A stretch of 36,240 nucleotides of DNA from JANXXV01 sp038200305. GTDB taxonomy: Bacteria > Acidobacteriota > Terriglobia > Bryobacterales > Bryobacteraceae. The stretch lies in assembly GCA_038200305.1 (NCBI GenBank), contig JBBPYD010000252.1, positions 1-36,240 on the forward strand, written 5' to 3'. Below, in pieces: positions 8,040 to 16,257 of this stretch (the stretch's first letter is position 1; the number at the start of each line of letters is the position of its first letter). The translations under genes were made by a program, and so were the position numbers. The notes under the pieces are model-generated. The model was not told where the DNA came from and did no database searches. It worked only from the letters and a program-made list of their open reading frames with translations.

Positions 8040-9254
8040 CTAAAGCGGCAGAATTTCTTCCCGGGCCGGGTCGAATCGCAGGCGGCGTTTCTGTTCGTAC
8101 GCGATATTTCCCAGGTGAGAGGCTTGCGCTGAGCGGTGCCCGATCATCACATCGCCGTTTGGTAGCTTGCGGCTCTTCATGCAATCGAGGAAGTTCTCGA
8201 CGTGATCGATGGTCTGGTCGCGTTCGGACTTGACGATCACTGGCGTCGCACCCCTTCCCTTGGGCAAAAATTCGTATTGGGAGCGTGTGATATTCAGTTT
8301 GCCTTCGGTGCCGAACATTTCTACCGCCGCACCGGTGATGCCGGGCGCAAGAGTTGCTTCAAAGGTAGCGGTCCACTCTTTGGGGTACTCCAGCAGCACG
8401 TTGATAGTGTCCGGAGCCGTGCGGCCGTCCTTATATGCGTAGACACCGCCGGCTGCCGACGCCGAGATTGGGTCGTCCTGCTCCATAAACATGTGAACCA
8501 CGTCGATCCAGTGCGTGAATAGATCCGTCACCTGGCCGCCCCCGAAGTCGAGATACGCGCGGAAGTTGTAATACTGCTGCGGATCCCAATCGCGCCATTT
8601 CACCGGGCCCAGGAATCGCGCCCAATCGAGGTCCGATGGCCGTGTGTTCAAGGATGGCGGGGCCTTCTGCAAGTGGGCTCCGTTGCCATGCCACCACGTA
8701 CGGGCAAGCGTCACCTTGCCCAACTTGCCCGTCTTCATGATCTCTTCTTTCGCTTGCAGATAGATCTTCCCGGAGCGCTGCTGCATGCCAACCTGGCAGA
8801 TGCGATCGTTCACGCGCGCGGCTTTGACGATGGGCGGACCTTCTTCCATCTTGAGCGTCAGCGGCTTTTCCACATAGACGTCTTTGCCTGCATTCAGCGC
8901 GTCAATCGCGATTCTGGAGTGCCAGTGGTCCGGCGTGGCGATGAGCACCGCGTCCAGAGGTTTCAAGGTGTCTAACATCTTCCGATGGTCCGAGTAAGTG
9001 CCGGCGTTGATAGCTTTCTGTTTCGCTTTGGCCGCTCGCTCGGCCCATACATCGCAAACACCTTTCACCTCAACGCGGTCCGTCTTGATGAATGTGTCCA
9101 TCACGTAGTTGCCGCGTCCGCCACATCCAATGAGCGCCATCTGAATGCGATCATTAGCCCCCAGAACGCGAGAATAGGAAACGGCTGTCATAGCGGCTGC
9201 GCTGGAGCTGGCCGCGCGGAACATGCCCCGGCGGGAGATGGTGGTGTCTAGCAT
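8040..9254 (-). CDS. Tat-exported Gfo/Idh/MocA-family NAD(P)-dependent oxidoreductase
   Basis: The N-terminus has a twin-arginine signal (ISRRGMFRAASSSAAAM), so the folded, cofactor-loaded enzyme should be exported. A Rossmann domain follows with MALIGCGGRGNYV and the family motif VEKPLT, whose Lys is catalytic; the C-terminal alpha/beta domain holds the sugar site (WWHGNG, HWIDVVHMF). Secreted members are abundant in Acidobacteria and Planctomycetes and act on sugars or inositols; the substrate here is unknown. The ATG at 9254 is preferred: TATAAT ends 7 nt upstream with no Shine-Dalgarno, suggesting a leaderless mRNA. The in-frame ATG at 9263 overlaps that box. The gene is divergent from trmFO. 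Confidence 0.85.
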   Translation of the reverse strand: MLDTTISRRGMFRAASSSAAAMTAVSYSRVLGANDRIQMALIGCGGRGNYVMDTFIKTDRVEVKGVCDVWAERAAKAKQKAINAGTYSDHRKMLDTLKPLDAVLIATPDHWHSRIAIDALNAGKDVYVEKPLTLKMEEGPPIVKAARVNDRICQVGMQQRSGKIYLQAKEEIMKTGKLGKVTLARTWWHGNGAHLQKAPPSLNTRPSDLDWARFLGPVKWRDWDPQQYYNFRAYLDFGGGQVTDLFTHWIDVVHMFMEQDDPISASAAGGVYAYKDGRTAPDTINVLLEYPKEWTATFEATLAPGITGAAVEMFGTEGKLNITRSQYEFLPKGRGATPVIVKSERDQTIDHVENFLDCMKSRKLPNGDVMIGHRSAQASHLGNIAYEQKRRLRFDPAREEILPL

Positions 9255-9261
9255 AACGGGC

Positions 9262-9267
9262 ATTATA
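9262..9267 (-). promoter_or_regulatory. -10 box of a probable leaderless transcript
   Basis: Minus-strand TATAAT (9267-9262), a perfect -10, is followed by seven bases and then the ATG at 9254. No Shine-Dalgarno precedes the gene, so transcription would begin at or next to the start codon. The -35 region is poor (no good match 16-18 bases upstream). On the plus strand an isolated TTGACA at 9289-9294 and TATCCT at 9306-9311 lie before trmFO, but their spacing does not fit one promoter. Confidence 0.5.
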
Positions 9268-9319
9268 TATAAACCAGGCCGTCCATGTTTGACACGCATG
9301 TTCGCTATCCTGAAGTTTG

Positions 9320-10651
9320 GTGCAAACAATTCATATCATTGGGGCCGGCCTGGCCGGATCGGAAGCCGCGTGGCAGATAGCGCGAGCCGGCTTGCAAGCG
9401 GTGCTTTATGAGATGCGGCCCGTCACCCAGACGCCGGCGCACAAGACGGATCGTATGGCCGAGTTGGTTTGCAGCAACTCTCTGAAGAGTGAATCTGAGA
9501 ATACCGCGCCGTGGTTGCTCAAGCACGAACTCCGCAAATTGAACTCGCTGGCGATGCAAGTGGCACAAGAAGCCCGTGTTCCCGGCGGGCATGCGCTCAC
9601 CGTGGACCGCGATCTGTTTGCAGCCGGGATTACTAGATCTATCAAGGCGCTGCCTGAAATCGAGATCCGGCGAGAGGAAGTTACGTCCATCCCCGGCGAT
9701 GAGGTAGTCATCATCGCTACTGGGCCTCTGACGAGCGATGCTCTGGCGCAGGACATCGCCCGGCTTACCGGTTCCGGCCGCTTGTTCTTTTACGACAGCA
9801 TCAGTCCCATCGTGGAGGCGGACAGCATCGACATGTCGATCGCATTTCGCGCTTCCCGGTATGGGAAATCGCTGGACGGAACGGACGACTACGTGAACTG
9901 TCCTTTCGATAAGGACCAGTATGATTGTTTCATCGAAGCGCTCCAGGCGGCACAGACATATGAATCGAAGATTGACGAGAATATTCCTTACTTTGAAGCC
10001 TGCCTGCCGATTGAAGAGATTTGCCGGCGGGGTCCGGACACCTTGCGATTCGGGCCGATGAAGCCGGTTGGCTTGTCCGACCCACGAACGGGACACAGGC
10101 CATACGCGGTGGTGCAACTTCGCCAGGAAAATGCGCGTGCCAACAGCTACAATCTGGTCGGGTTCCAGAATCATTTGAAGTACGCGGAGCAGTCCCGTAT
10201 TCTTCGCATGATTCCCGGTCTGAAGAAGGCGGAGTTCCTCCGGTACGGCCAGATCCATCGCAACACGTACATCAATGCCCCGGCGCTGCTGACCGCTTCC
10301 TTGCAACTGAAGTCCGCTCCGCGCGTGTTCTTTGCAGGTCAAATATCCGGTGTAGAAGGTTACACGGAATCCATTGCGACGGGATTGATGGCTGGCCTTC
10401 ACGCGGCCGCTTTTGCCACCGGGCAACCGGTGCGTCCGTTCCCTCGTGAAACGGCGCTCGGTTCGCTGTGCGCCTACGTGGCGGGCGCGGACCCGTCTGA
10501 CTATCAGCCTGCGAACATTACGTTTGACCTGCTGCCCACGCTAGACGACGCCACCCGGCGCCGGTTCCGGCATGACAAGAAGGCCCGCCATGCCGAGGTC
10601 TGCCGGCGGGCGCAGGTAGCCATGGACGAGCACCTGGGTGTTCATGTCTGA
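9320..10651 (+). CDS. trmFO: tRNA (uracil-54-C5)-methyltransferase, FADH2/methylene-THF dependent
   Basis: Makes m5U54 (ribothymidine) in the T loop of tRNA using methylenetetrahydrofolate as carbon donor and FADH2 as reductant. The FAD-binding motif IIGAGLAGSEAAW is at the N-terminus. The two functional cysteines of TrmFO are visible in ELVCSNSLKSES and YFEACLPIEE (Cys53 and Cys226 in the B. subtilis protein). Also present are the family segments YNLVGFQNHLKY and GQISGVEGYTES; length (about 443) is normal. The start is GTG 9320 or TTG 9317; neither has a Shine-Dalgarno. Its 3' end overlaps xerC by eight bases, the trmFO-xerC order also found in Bacillus. Confidence 0.93.
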   Translation: MQTIHIIGAGLAGSEAAWQIARAGLQAVLYEMRPVTQTPAHKTDRMAELVCSNSLKSESENTAPWLLKHELRKLNSLAMQVAQEARVPGGHALTVDRDLFAAGITRSIKALPEIEIRREEVTSIPGDEVVIIATGPLTSDALAQDIARLTGSGRLFFYDSISPIVEADSIDMSIAFRASRYGKSLDGTDDYVNCPFDKDQYDCFIEALQAAQTYESKIDENIPYFEACLPIEEICRRGPDTLRFGPMKPVGLSDPRTGHRPYAVVQLRQENARANSYNLVGFQNHLKYAEQSRILRMIPGLKKAEFLRYGQIHRNTYINAPALLTASLQLKSAPRVFFAGQISGVEGYTESIATGLMAGLHAAAFATGQPVRPFPRETALGSLCAYVAGADPSDYQPANITFDLLPTLDDATRRRFRHDKKARHAEVCRRAQVAMDEHLGVHV

Positions 10652-11543
10652 ACCGCTCGCAGCTCAGATTGTTTCGTTTCTGGGTGCGCTACGGCGGGAG
10701 GATGTCTCGGAACATACGATTCGCAGTTACAAGACGGATCTCAATCAATTCCTCGCGTACTTCACTCCGCCGAAGGGCGAACCGCCGGCCATCGAGGGGA
10801 TCGACACGTTGGCGCTCCGCGAATGGTTGGGGGATCTGCATCGGCAGAACCTGACCGCGGTGACAATGCGGCGCAAGCTCGCGGCGGTTCGATCCTTCTA
10901 TAGCCATCTGCTCCGGGCGGGTGCAGTGCCGGCGAATATTGCCAAGCTGCTGCGGACCCCGAAGGCGCCGAAGAAACTTCCTCGCGTGATGACGGCGGAG
11001 CAGACCAACGGTCTAATCAATGGGATTGAAGCGGATGAGTTGGGACGAAAGCAAATCACGCGTGACCTCGCGATCTTTGAAATGCTCTACGGCTGCGGCA
11101 TTCGTGTTAGTGAACTCGTCGGCTTAAATCTCGAAGATATCAATTTTGGAGACCGCTGGATCCTGGTGCGAGGCAAAGGCCGCAAAGAGCGGCAAGTGCC
11201 GTTTGGTACGAAGGCCGCCGCCGCGCTGGGCCGCTATCTGAAGGAACGGTCGCCGGGACCGGGGGAGAAAGCCGTGTTTCTGAACCGCTTTGGGGAGCGG
11301 CTGAGCGCACGCAGTATCGGAACCATCGTGAAGCTCTACTCAACGGCGCTGGCCGGAGACTCGTCGCTTCATCCGCACAGCCTACGTCATGCATTCGCAA
11401 CTCACCTGCTGAGCGACGGAGCCGACCTGCGTTCTATCCAGGAACTGCTGGGGCATTCGAGCCTTTCCACGACGCAGAAGTACACCCAGGTTTCCCTTAT
11501 CGAGTTGATGGCTGTTTACGACCGTTCTCACCCCAAGGCTTAG
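10644..11543 (+). CDS. xerC: Tyrosine recombinase XerC/XerD (chromosome dimer resolution type)
   Basis: Site-specific recombinase; XerC/XerD act at dif to resolve chromosome dimers. The N-terminal SAM-like core-binding domain (about 1-90) contains SYKTDLNQFLAYF; the catalytic domain carries Arg in GCGIRVSEL, Lys in GKGRKERQVPFG, His and Arg in HPHSLRHAFATHLL, His in LGHSSLSTTQ and the nucleophile Tyr in KYTQVS. Length 300 is normal. I name it xerC from its position after trmFO, as in Bacillus trmFO-codV; XerD cannot be excluded. The ATG at 10644 is preferred over a GTG at 10638. The last codons encode DRSHPKA, and a diverged copy of this end occurs 300 bases downstream. Confidence 0.88.
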   Translation: MSEPLAAQIVSFLGALRREDVSEHTIRSYKTDLNQFLAYFTPPKGEPPAIEGIDTLALREWLGDLHRQNLTAVTMRRKLAAVRSFYSHLLRAGAVPANIAKLLRTPKAPKKLPRVMTAEQTNGLINGIEADELGRKQITRDLAIFEMLYGCGIRVSELVGLNLEDINFGDRWILVRGKGRKERQVPFGTKAAAALGRYLKERSPGPGEKAVFLNRFGERLSARSIGTIVKLYSTALAGDSSLHPHSLRHAFATHLLSDGADLRSIQELLGHSSLSTTQKYTQVSLIELMAVYDRSHPKA

Positions 11544-11589
11544 CAACAACGGGCAAGCATGGCCGGGCAACGATGGTAAAATCGCAGAC

Positions 11590-11766
11590 ATGATCGCAGA
11601 TATGATCAAAGCCCTGCGAAAACGCTTTGAGCGTCTGCCAAACTGCCGGGGGAAGGCCAGTGTGGAAGAACTCCGGACAATTGCCGAACGTGCCGCTGCC
11701 CATGTCAAACGTCCGTACCTCGATCATGCGAACTTCCTATACGACGAAAATGGCCTTCCTAAATGA
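11590..11766 (+). CDS. vapB: VapB-type antitoxin, 58 residues
   Basis: A short gene not overlapped by any larger one. The product is basic and helical in its first half (MIKALRKRFERLPNC, VEELRTIAERAAAH) and ends DHANFLYDENGLPK; the C-terminal YDENGLPK is typical of VapB-family antitoxins, which bind their PIN-domain toxin through this tail. Its stop overlaps the following start as ATGA (11763-11766), and that frame begins MILDTSALAAV, the classic N-terminus of a VapC toxin. An alternative start is the ATG at 11602. No strong Shine-Dalgarno is visible. The toxin is truncated (next entry), so the antitoxin is an orphan, perhaps still active against related toxins. Confidence 0.7.
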   Translation: MIADMIKALRKRFERLPNCRGKASVEELRTIAERAAAHVKRPYLDHANFLYDENGLPK

Positions 11767-11813
11767 TTCTAGACACGTCCGCGTTGGCCGCGGTGCCGGA
11801 TCAGCGCGATTAG
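11763..11813 (+). pseudogene. vapC: Truncated vapC toxin (PIN domain), first 16 codons only
   Basis: Overlaps the vapB stop as ATGA and encodes MILDTSALAAVPDQRD then TAG. MILDTSALAA is the first beta strand of PIN-domain ribonucleases and contains the first catalytic Asp. A VapC normally has about 130 residues; here homology ends after about eleven, and the sequence passes within a few bases into a copy of the xer 3' end. The toxin cannot be functional. Confidence 0.75.
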
Positions 11814-11844
11814 CTTTGTAGACCGTTCGCACCCGAAGGCGTGA
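11813..11844 (+). pseudogene. Duplicated, diverged 3' end of a xer recombinase gene
   Basis: The last codons here read DRSHPKA then TGA, as at the end of xerC (11522-11543, TAG). The 24-base cores agree at 19 positions. Codons for Ser, Pro and Ala differ only at the third base (TCT/TCG, CCC/CCG, GCT/GCG) and the stop codons differ, so this is an old or foreign copy that kept the protein sequence and not a recent duplication. Upstream similarity fades within about eight bases (GCTTTGTA against GCTGTTTAC). It marks the right edge of the vapB islet. Confidence 0.7.
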
Positions 11845-11858
11845 TATCGCGTTCGGAC

Positions 11859-14156
11859 TCACAGCTCCACTCTCCGCAGCCGCAGCGCGTTCATAATCAC
11901 CGATACCGAGCTAAACGTCATCGCCGCACTGGCGATCATGGGGCTCAGTAAAATTCCAAAGAACGGATACAGCAATCCTGCGGCAATCGGTACGCCCAGC
12001 GTGTTGTAGACGAAGGCGAAGAAGAGATTCTGCCGGATGTTCCGCATCGTCGCTTTGCTCAAGCGCAGAGCGCGGGCTACGCCTCGCAGGTCTCCCTTCA
12101 CAAGCGTCACGCTGGCGCTCTCCATGGCGATGTCGGTTCCCGTTCCCATCGCGATACCAACATCCGCCTGGGCAAGCGCTGGAGCGTCATTCACGCCGTC
12201 GCCCGCCATCGCGACCTTATGGCCTTCTTGCTGCAGCCGTTTGACGGTCTCACTCTTGAACTCGGGCAGCACCTCGGCGTAAACTTCATCGATTCCAAGT
12301 TTTTTGGCGACCGCTTCGGCCGTGCTCCGGCTATCGCCCGTCAGCATCGCCAGACGGATGCCCGCCTCGTGAAGCATCTGGATTGCCTCGGCCGTAGATG
12401 CCTTGATCGGGTCGGCGACACCAATCAATCCCCCAAGCTGTCCATCAATCCCCACGAATATGACGGTCTGCCCTTCGCGCCGCAGGGTCTCCGCCCGCTC
12501 GGTGAGCGCACTCAGATTTATCGAAAGCTTCTCAAGCAACCCGGCATTTCCGATCAGAACGTTTCTGCCTTGTACCGTTCCGCTAATCCCCTTGCCAGTG
12601 ATAGATTGAAAGCCCTCTGTGGCGGTGATTGCGATGCCGCGCTCGCCGGCGCCTTTGATAATGGCCGCAGCCAGTGGATGCTCACTCGCGCGCTCCAGGC
12701 TTGCGGCAAGCCCTAAGACTTCGGTCTCACTGAATGGCGCGGCCGGAATTACTGAAATCAATTTGGGCTTTCCTTCGGTTAGCGTGCCGGTTTTGTCCAC
12801 CACAACCGTATCTATCTTTTCCATTGCTTCCAGAGCTTCGGCGTTGCGTATCAGCACACCTGCCGAAGCGCCGCGGCCCGTGCCCACCATGATTGACATG
12901 GGAGTGGCAAGGCCCAGCGCACACGGGCACGCAATGATCAGGACTGCCACGGCATTCACCAGGGCATGAGCCATCCGCGGCTCAGGGCCGAAGAATCCCC
13001 AAAGGATAAAAGTGAGCACCGCGATCAGCAGCACTGCCGGCACAAACCATCCTGCAACCACATCGGCAAGGCGCTGAATGGGCGCGCGCGTGCGCTGGGC
13101 TTCGCTCACCATGCGGACAATTTGTGAGAGCACGGTGTCCGCGCCAATCCGCTCCGCCCGCATCACAATGCCGCCAGTGCCGTTTACCGTGCCGCCTGTC
13201 ACGCGATCGTCTTTGTTCTTTTCGACGGGAATAGGCTCACCACTGATCATCGACTCATCAATCGCGGTGTTCCCCTCCAGCACCACGCCGTCCACCGGCA
13301 CCTTTTCACCAGGGCGGACACGCAGGCGATCGCCAATGTGTACCTGGTCGAGTGGAATATCCTCTTCACGGCTGCCCTCACGGAGTACGCGCGCGGTCTT
13401 CGGAGCGAGCCCGAGCAGGCTCTTGATCGCACTGGTGGTCTGGCTGCGGGCCCGCAGTTCCAGCACCTGGCCAAGCAGCACCAGGGTAATGATCACCGCC
13501 GCCGGCTCAAAGTAGACGCCGAGTTCTCCTCCATGAGTCCGGAACGAATTCGGAATGAATCCCGGCAGCAGTAGAGCGAAGAGACTGTAAAAGTAAGCCG
13601 CTCCAGTGCCGGTCGCGATGAGCGTGAACATGTTGAGGCTCCGGTTTTTCACGGAGGCCCAACCACGTTCAAAAAACGGCCATCCCGCCCACAGGACCAC
13701 GGGAGTGGCGAGAGCGAATTGCACCCAGAGCACAATCGTTGGGCCCAGCAGATGCTGCAGCGGGCGGCCGGGTAACATCTCGCTCACCATGAGGGCAAGG
13801 ATGGGAGCGGCGAGCAGAACGCTTGCCCAAAATCTCCGCGTCATGTCGCGAAGTTCGGGGTTTGCGTCGTCGCTCGTAATCTCTCGTGGCTCCAAGGCCA
13901 TCCCGCAAATCGGGCAGGGACCGGGTTCGCTGCGTACGATCTGCGGGTGCATCGGGCAGGTGTATTCGGCGGATCTAGCTGAAGGCGCAACGGTTGGCTG
14001 TTGCGCAACGTACTGCTCCGGGTGCGCCTTGAACTTTTCAAGGCACGAAACGCTACAGAAAGAGTACTTCCTCCCGTTATATTCGGCAGCACCCGCCGCA
14101 TGGGCCGGATCTACGGTCATGCCGCACACCGGGTCTTTCACTTCACTCAGTTCCAT
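11859..14156 (-). CDS. copA: Cu(I)-exporting P1B-type ATPase with YHS and heavy-metal-binding N-terminal domains
   Basis: Inner-membrane pump that exports Cu(I) from the cytoplasm using ATP. The N-terminus has a YHS domain (DPVCGMTVDP, FCSVSCLEKF, about 5-50) and a short heavy-metal-binding domain (YTCPMHPQIV, CPICGMALEP, about 65-95) in place of the usual MxCxxC domains. The core shows the TM metal site CPC (IIACPCALG), phosphorylation site DKTGTLTEG, SEHPLA of the nucleotide domain, GDGVNDAP, and late helices with YN (FFAFVYNTLG) and M-x-SS (MTFSSVSV), the residues diagnostic of Cu(I) specificity. 765 residues. GGAGGG precedes the ATG by nine nt. Last gene of the copper cluster, convergent with the vapB islet. 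Confidence 0.92.
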   Translation of the reverse strand: MELSEVKDPVCGMTVDPAHAAGAAEYNGRKYSFCSVSCLEKFKAHPEQYVAQQPTVAPSARSAEYTCPMHPQIVRSEPGPCPICGMALEPREITSDDANPELRDMTRRFWASVLLAAPILALMVSEMLPGRPLQHLLGPTIVLWVQFALATPVVLWAGWPFFERGWASVKNRSLNMFTLIATGTGAAYFYSLFALLLPGFIPNSFRTHGGELGVYFEPAAVIITLVLLGQVLELRARSQTTSAIKSLLGLAPKTARVLREGSREEDIPLDQVHIGDRLRVRPGEKVPVDGVVLEGNTAIDESMISGEPIPVEKNKDDRVTGGTVNGTGGIVMRAERIGADTVLSQIVRMVSEAQRTRAPIQRLADVVAGWFVPAVLLIAVLTFILWGFFGPEPRMAHALVNAVAVLIIACPCALGLATPMSIMVGTGRGASAGVLIRNAEALEAMEKIDTVVVDKTGTLTEGKPKLISVIPAAPFSETEVLGLAASLERASEHPLAAAIIKGAGERGIAITATEGFQSITGKGISGTVQGRNVLIGNAGLLEKLSINLSALTERAETLRREGQTVIFVGIDGQLGGLIGVADPIKASTAEAIQMLHEAGIRLAMLTGDSRSTAEAVAKKLGIDEVYAEVLPEFKSETVKRLQQEGHKVAMAGDGVNDAPALAQADVGIAMGTGTDIAMESASVTLVKGDLRGVARALRLSKATMRNIRQNLFFAFVYNTLGVPIAAGLLYPFFGILLSPMIASAAMTFSSVSVIMNALRLRRVEL

Positions 14157-14181
14157 ACCAGGCGCCCTCCGTGTTCAGGAA

Positions 14182-14541
14182 TTATTTGGCCGCTTCTACC
14201 GTTTTGATCGCGATGCCCTGTAAGCCACCCTTTTCCATCGCAGTGCCCGTCACCTTCACCTTCTTTTCAATGAAGGGCATCAACTTTGCGTTCTGGCTTT
14301 TGTGGTCCGCTGCTATGGGCAGGTATAGCTTGCCCGCTCCATCTACAATGGCGAGCGGCACACCATTCTTCGCGCACATGGCCGCGCAGTCCATGTGCTT
14401 TTCGGCCTTGGCGGCGTGACTCACATAGCAGCCGGTGTCTATCACGGTTCCGGTAATCGTCACCGGCTTCCCCGCATGATCGTCATGCGCAAGAGCTGCC
14501 GTGGCGAGCATCGCACTGAGAACCGCAAACCGCGCCTTCAC
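14182..14541 (-). CDS. Small secreted Cys/His protein of the copper cluster
   Basis: 119 residues with an N-terminal signal peptide (ends near ATAALA-HDDHAGKP). The mature part has TGTVIDTGCYVSHAAK and HMDCAAMCAKNG, giving a Cys-x3-His...His-x2-Cys-x3-Cys set, then beta-strand-like segments ending KVKVTGTAMEKGG. The same pattern occurs in the preceding gene (14538-14869), so the two are tandem paralogues. Metal binding in the periplasm is inferred from the Cys/His set and the neighbouring Cu(I) ATPase. The start is GTG 14541, with AAGGAGG seven nt upstream, and it overlaps the upstream stop by four bases. Copper chaperone or sensor role is possible but unproven. Confidence 0.75.
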   Translation of the reverse strand: MKARFAVLSAMLATAALAHDDHAGKPVTITGTVIDTGCYVSHAAKAEKHMDCAAMCAKNGVPLAIVDGAGKLYLPIAADHKSQNAKLMPFIEKKVKVTGTAMEKGGLQGIAIKTVEAAK

Positions 14542-14869
14542 TTCGCGCCTCCTTCGGGTTCAATCGAATCGACCTTAATCGTTTTGGTCTTCTCGTTGAG
14601 AGTGCCCGTCACCTTGACGCGTTTCGCCGTGAACTGCGCAGGCTTTTTCTGATCGCTGAGCTTCAGGACCTCTTTGCCATCGTAGAGTGCATATTGGCTG
14701 CTGGACCCTTTGACACACATCGCGATGCACTTGTCATCGGTTTGTCCTGCCGTCATGCCGTGCGTTTTCCCGCACATCGTATCGGTAATAACGCCGGTGA
14801 ACGTTTGGGGTTGGTGGCAGCGGCCAGCACGCTCGCAAACGCCGCTAGTAAAAAAACGGATTGTTTCAT
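14538..14869 (-). pseudogene. Frameshifted paralogue of the small secreted Cys/His protein
   Basis: The ATG at 14869 has AAGGAG seven nt upstream and opens a good signal peptide (MKQSVFLLAAFASVLAAA). In the present sequence this frame stops after 38 codons. The conserved part, TFTGVITDTMCGKTHGM through DDKCIAMCVKG and KRVKVTGTLNEKTK, lies in another frame and ends at 14538. Adding one base to the run of four G at 14807-14810 (C on the coding strand) joins both halves into one protein of about 110 residues resembling the gene at 14182. So this is either a genuine homopolymer frameshift or a sequencing/assembly error. An annotator could call only the 79-codon ATG frame from 14777, which lacks the signal peptide. 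Confidence 0.8.
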
Positions 14870-14880
14870 AGTATTGCTCC

Positions 14881-16194
14881 TTATTCAGTCGGCTTGAGCC
14901 GGAACCGCACGTAGAGATTTACTCCCCACGGGTGGTCGCCATAATACGGCTTGATTGCAGGCGGAAGCGAGTACGCAGTTACATTCGCACCCACCCCCGT
15001 TTCAATATCCTTGAATGTTCCGATGTCCCTCGTGTAACCCATCGTGTAGGCCCCGACGCGAAACGCGCTGCCGGCTTCACGCGCAAGCCGTTCTTCCAAG
15101 GTGTGGTTATTGGCAAAGAGCTCGTCCTTGTTCACCAGTTCCACCCGCCCAGTCAGAAAATTCCTGCGGCTCACGGGATACACGCTCTCCAGCAGATACG
15201 AGTTCAGATTGTGCTGCGTGAACGTATCGTGGTTACGCCCCCAGATCAGGCTCGTCGACCACGCGTTCCCGTCGGAGACGGGCCGCGTGTAGTGGAGTGA
15301 GGCCGTGGTACGCACCACGTCTCCTTCCGCTTGCCGTTCTGGACGCGCGAGCCGTCCCGCCGATACCTGGGCCATCCAATTCTTCGTAGGCAATATAGAC
15401 AGCCTTCCAGAGTAGGAATTCATCGGACCCCAGTCAATGTTCCATCGGTTCTCATTCGGCTCACTACCGTAAAAACCACTTGCTTCCAGCCGCAGCCAGT
15501 CGCGCTTGAGAGCAACCGTGACCACGTTGTTTGCGATGTGTGTCGAATCTTGCCAGTGGTGGCCCAATGCCGCCTGCGGAAGCTCAGCAGCAGACGCACG
15601 GTGCGGAAAGGCAACCGGGCCGAGCGCCGGGTCACCTACAGGCGCGTAGTAGATCTGAAGCATCGTGTTCCCGCCCACCGGATGCGCGTAGTGGACGCCC
15701 ACGCTCATGATGAAATCGTGCGGATGCTGGCGGTCCACCAGAGGCCGCCCGTAGGCAGTCTCGCCGGTTTGGAAAAGCAGAGGGTAGCTTCTGTCCGTGA
15801 CCGTCGCCGGGTCCAGACTCAGCATGTTTTGGAACATAATGCTCCCCCCGCCCAAGCGGTGCTCGGCCGAACCCATGAACCAGTTCGGTGAATAGAACTT
15901 GTCGGCTCCGCGTGGACCGGATTGCTGGGTATCCATTACATACGCCTGGCCCATGAACATGAGATTCCAGGAGCCCACGCGGGGCATGAGCATCGGCATC
16001 GGCCAGGACTGCGGGTTCATGCTCGTACCTGACGCCATGTTCATCAGATACATGCCCGCCTCATTCATCCGCATGCCGTGGTTCATCGCCGGCATCTTCA
16101 TGTCTTCGTGATCGTCGTGCTTCTCTGGCGCCTGTTGCGCCGAAAGCGGAAACAAGCAAAGCGCAACCAGGGCGCGTCGCCATTGATTTTTCAT
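14881..16194 (-). CDS. Predicted outer-membrane beta-barrel protein with Met/His-rich N-terminus, copper cluster
   Basis: 437 residues. A short signal peptide (MKNQWRRALVALCLFPLSAQ) precedes a segment dense in His, Asp and Met (KHDDHEDMKMPAMNHGMRMN), a pattern typical of copper-binding periplasmic or outer-membrane proteins. The rest alternates polar and aromatic/hydrophobic residues in many strand-like segments and ends with a charged strand (WGVNLYVRFRLKPTE), as in outer-membrane barrels. The start is ATG 16194, since GGAG lies 7 nt upstream; an in-frame start at 16227 adds residues before the signal peptide. I do not know a characterised homologue; a role in copper handling is inferred from composition and neighbours. 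Confidence 0.7.
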   Translation of the reverse strand: MKNQWRRALVALCLFPLSAQQAPEKHDDHEDMKMPAMNHGMRMNEAGMYLMNMASGTSMNPQSWPMPMLMPRVGSWNLMFMGQAYVMDTQQSGPRGADKFYSPNWFMGSAEHRLGGGSIMFQNMLSLDPATVTDRSYPLLFQTGETAYGRPLVDRQHPHDFIMSVGVHYAHPVGGNTMLQIYYAPVGDPALGPVAFPHRASAAELPQAALGHHWQDSTHIANNVVTVALKRDWLRLEASGFYGSEPNENRWNIDWGPMNSYSGRLSILPTKNWMAQVSAGRLARPERQAEGDVVRTTASLHYTRPVSDGNAWSTSLIWGRNHDTFTQHNLNSYLLESVYPVSRRNFLTGRVELVNKDELFANNHTLEERLAREAGSAFRVGAYTMGYTRDIGTFKDIETGVGANVTAYSLPPAIKPYYGDHPWGVNLYVRFRLKPTE

Positions 16195-16257
16195 ATAACT
16201 GCTCCTGTCGTTTAGAAAAAGGCTCAAGGAGAGCCGGAACGGAAATCAGGAGCAGTC

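Noticed and set aside
9289..9311. TTGACA and TATCCT as a trmFO promoter
   Set aside because: Spacing is only 11 bases, too short for sigma-70.
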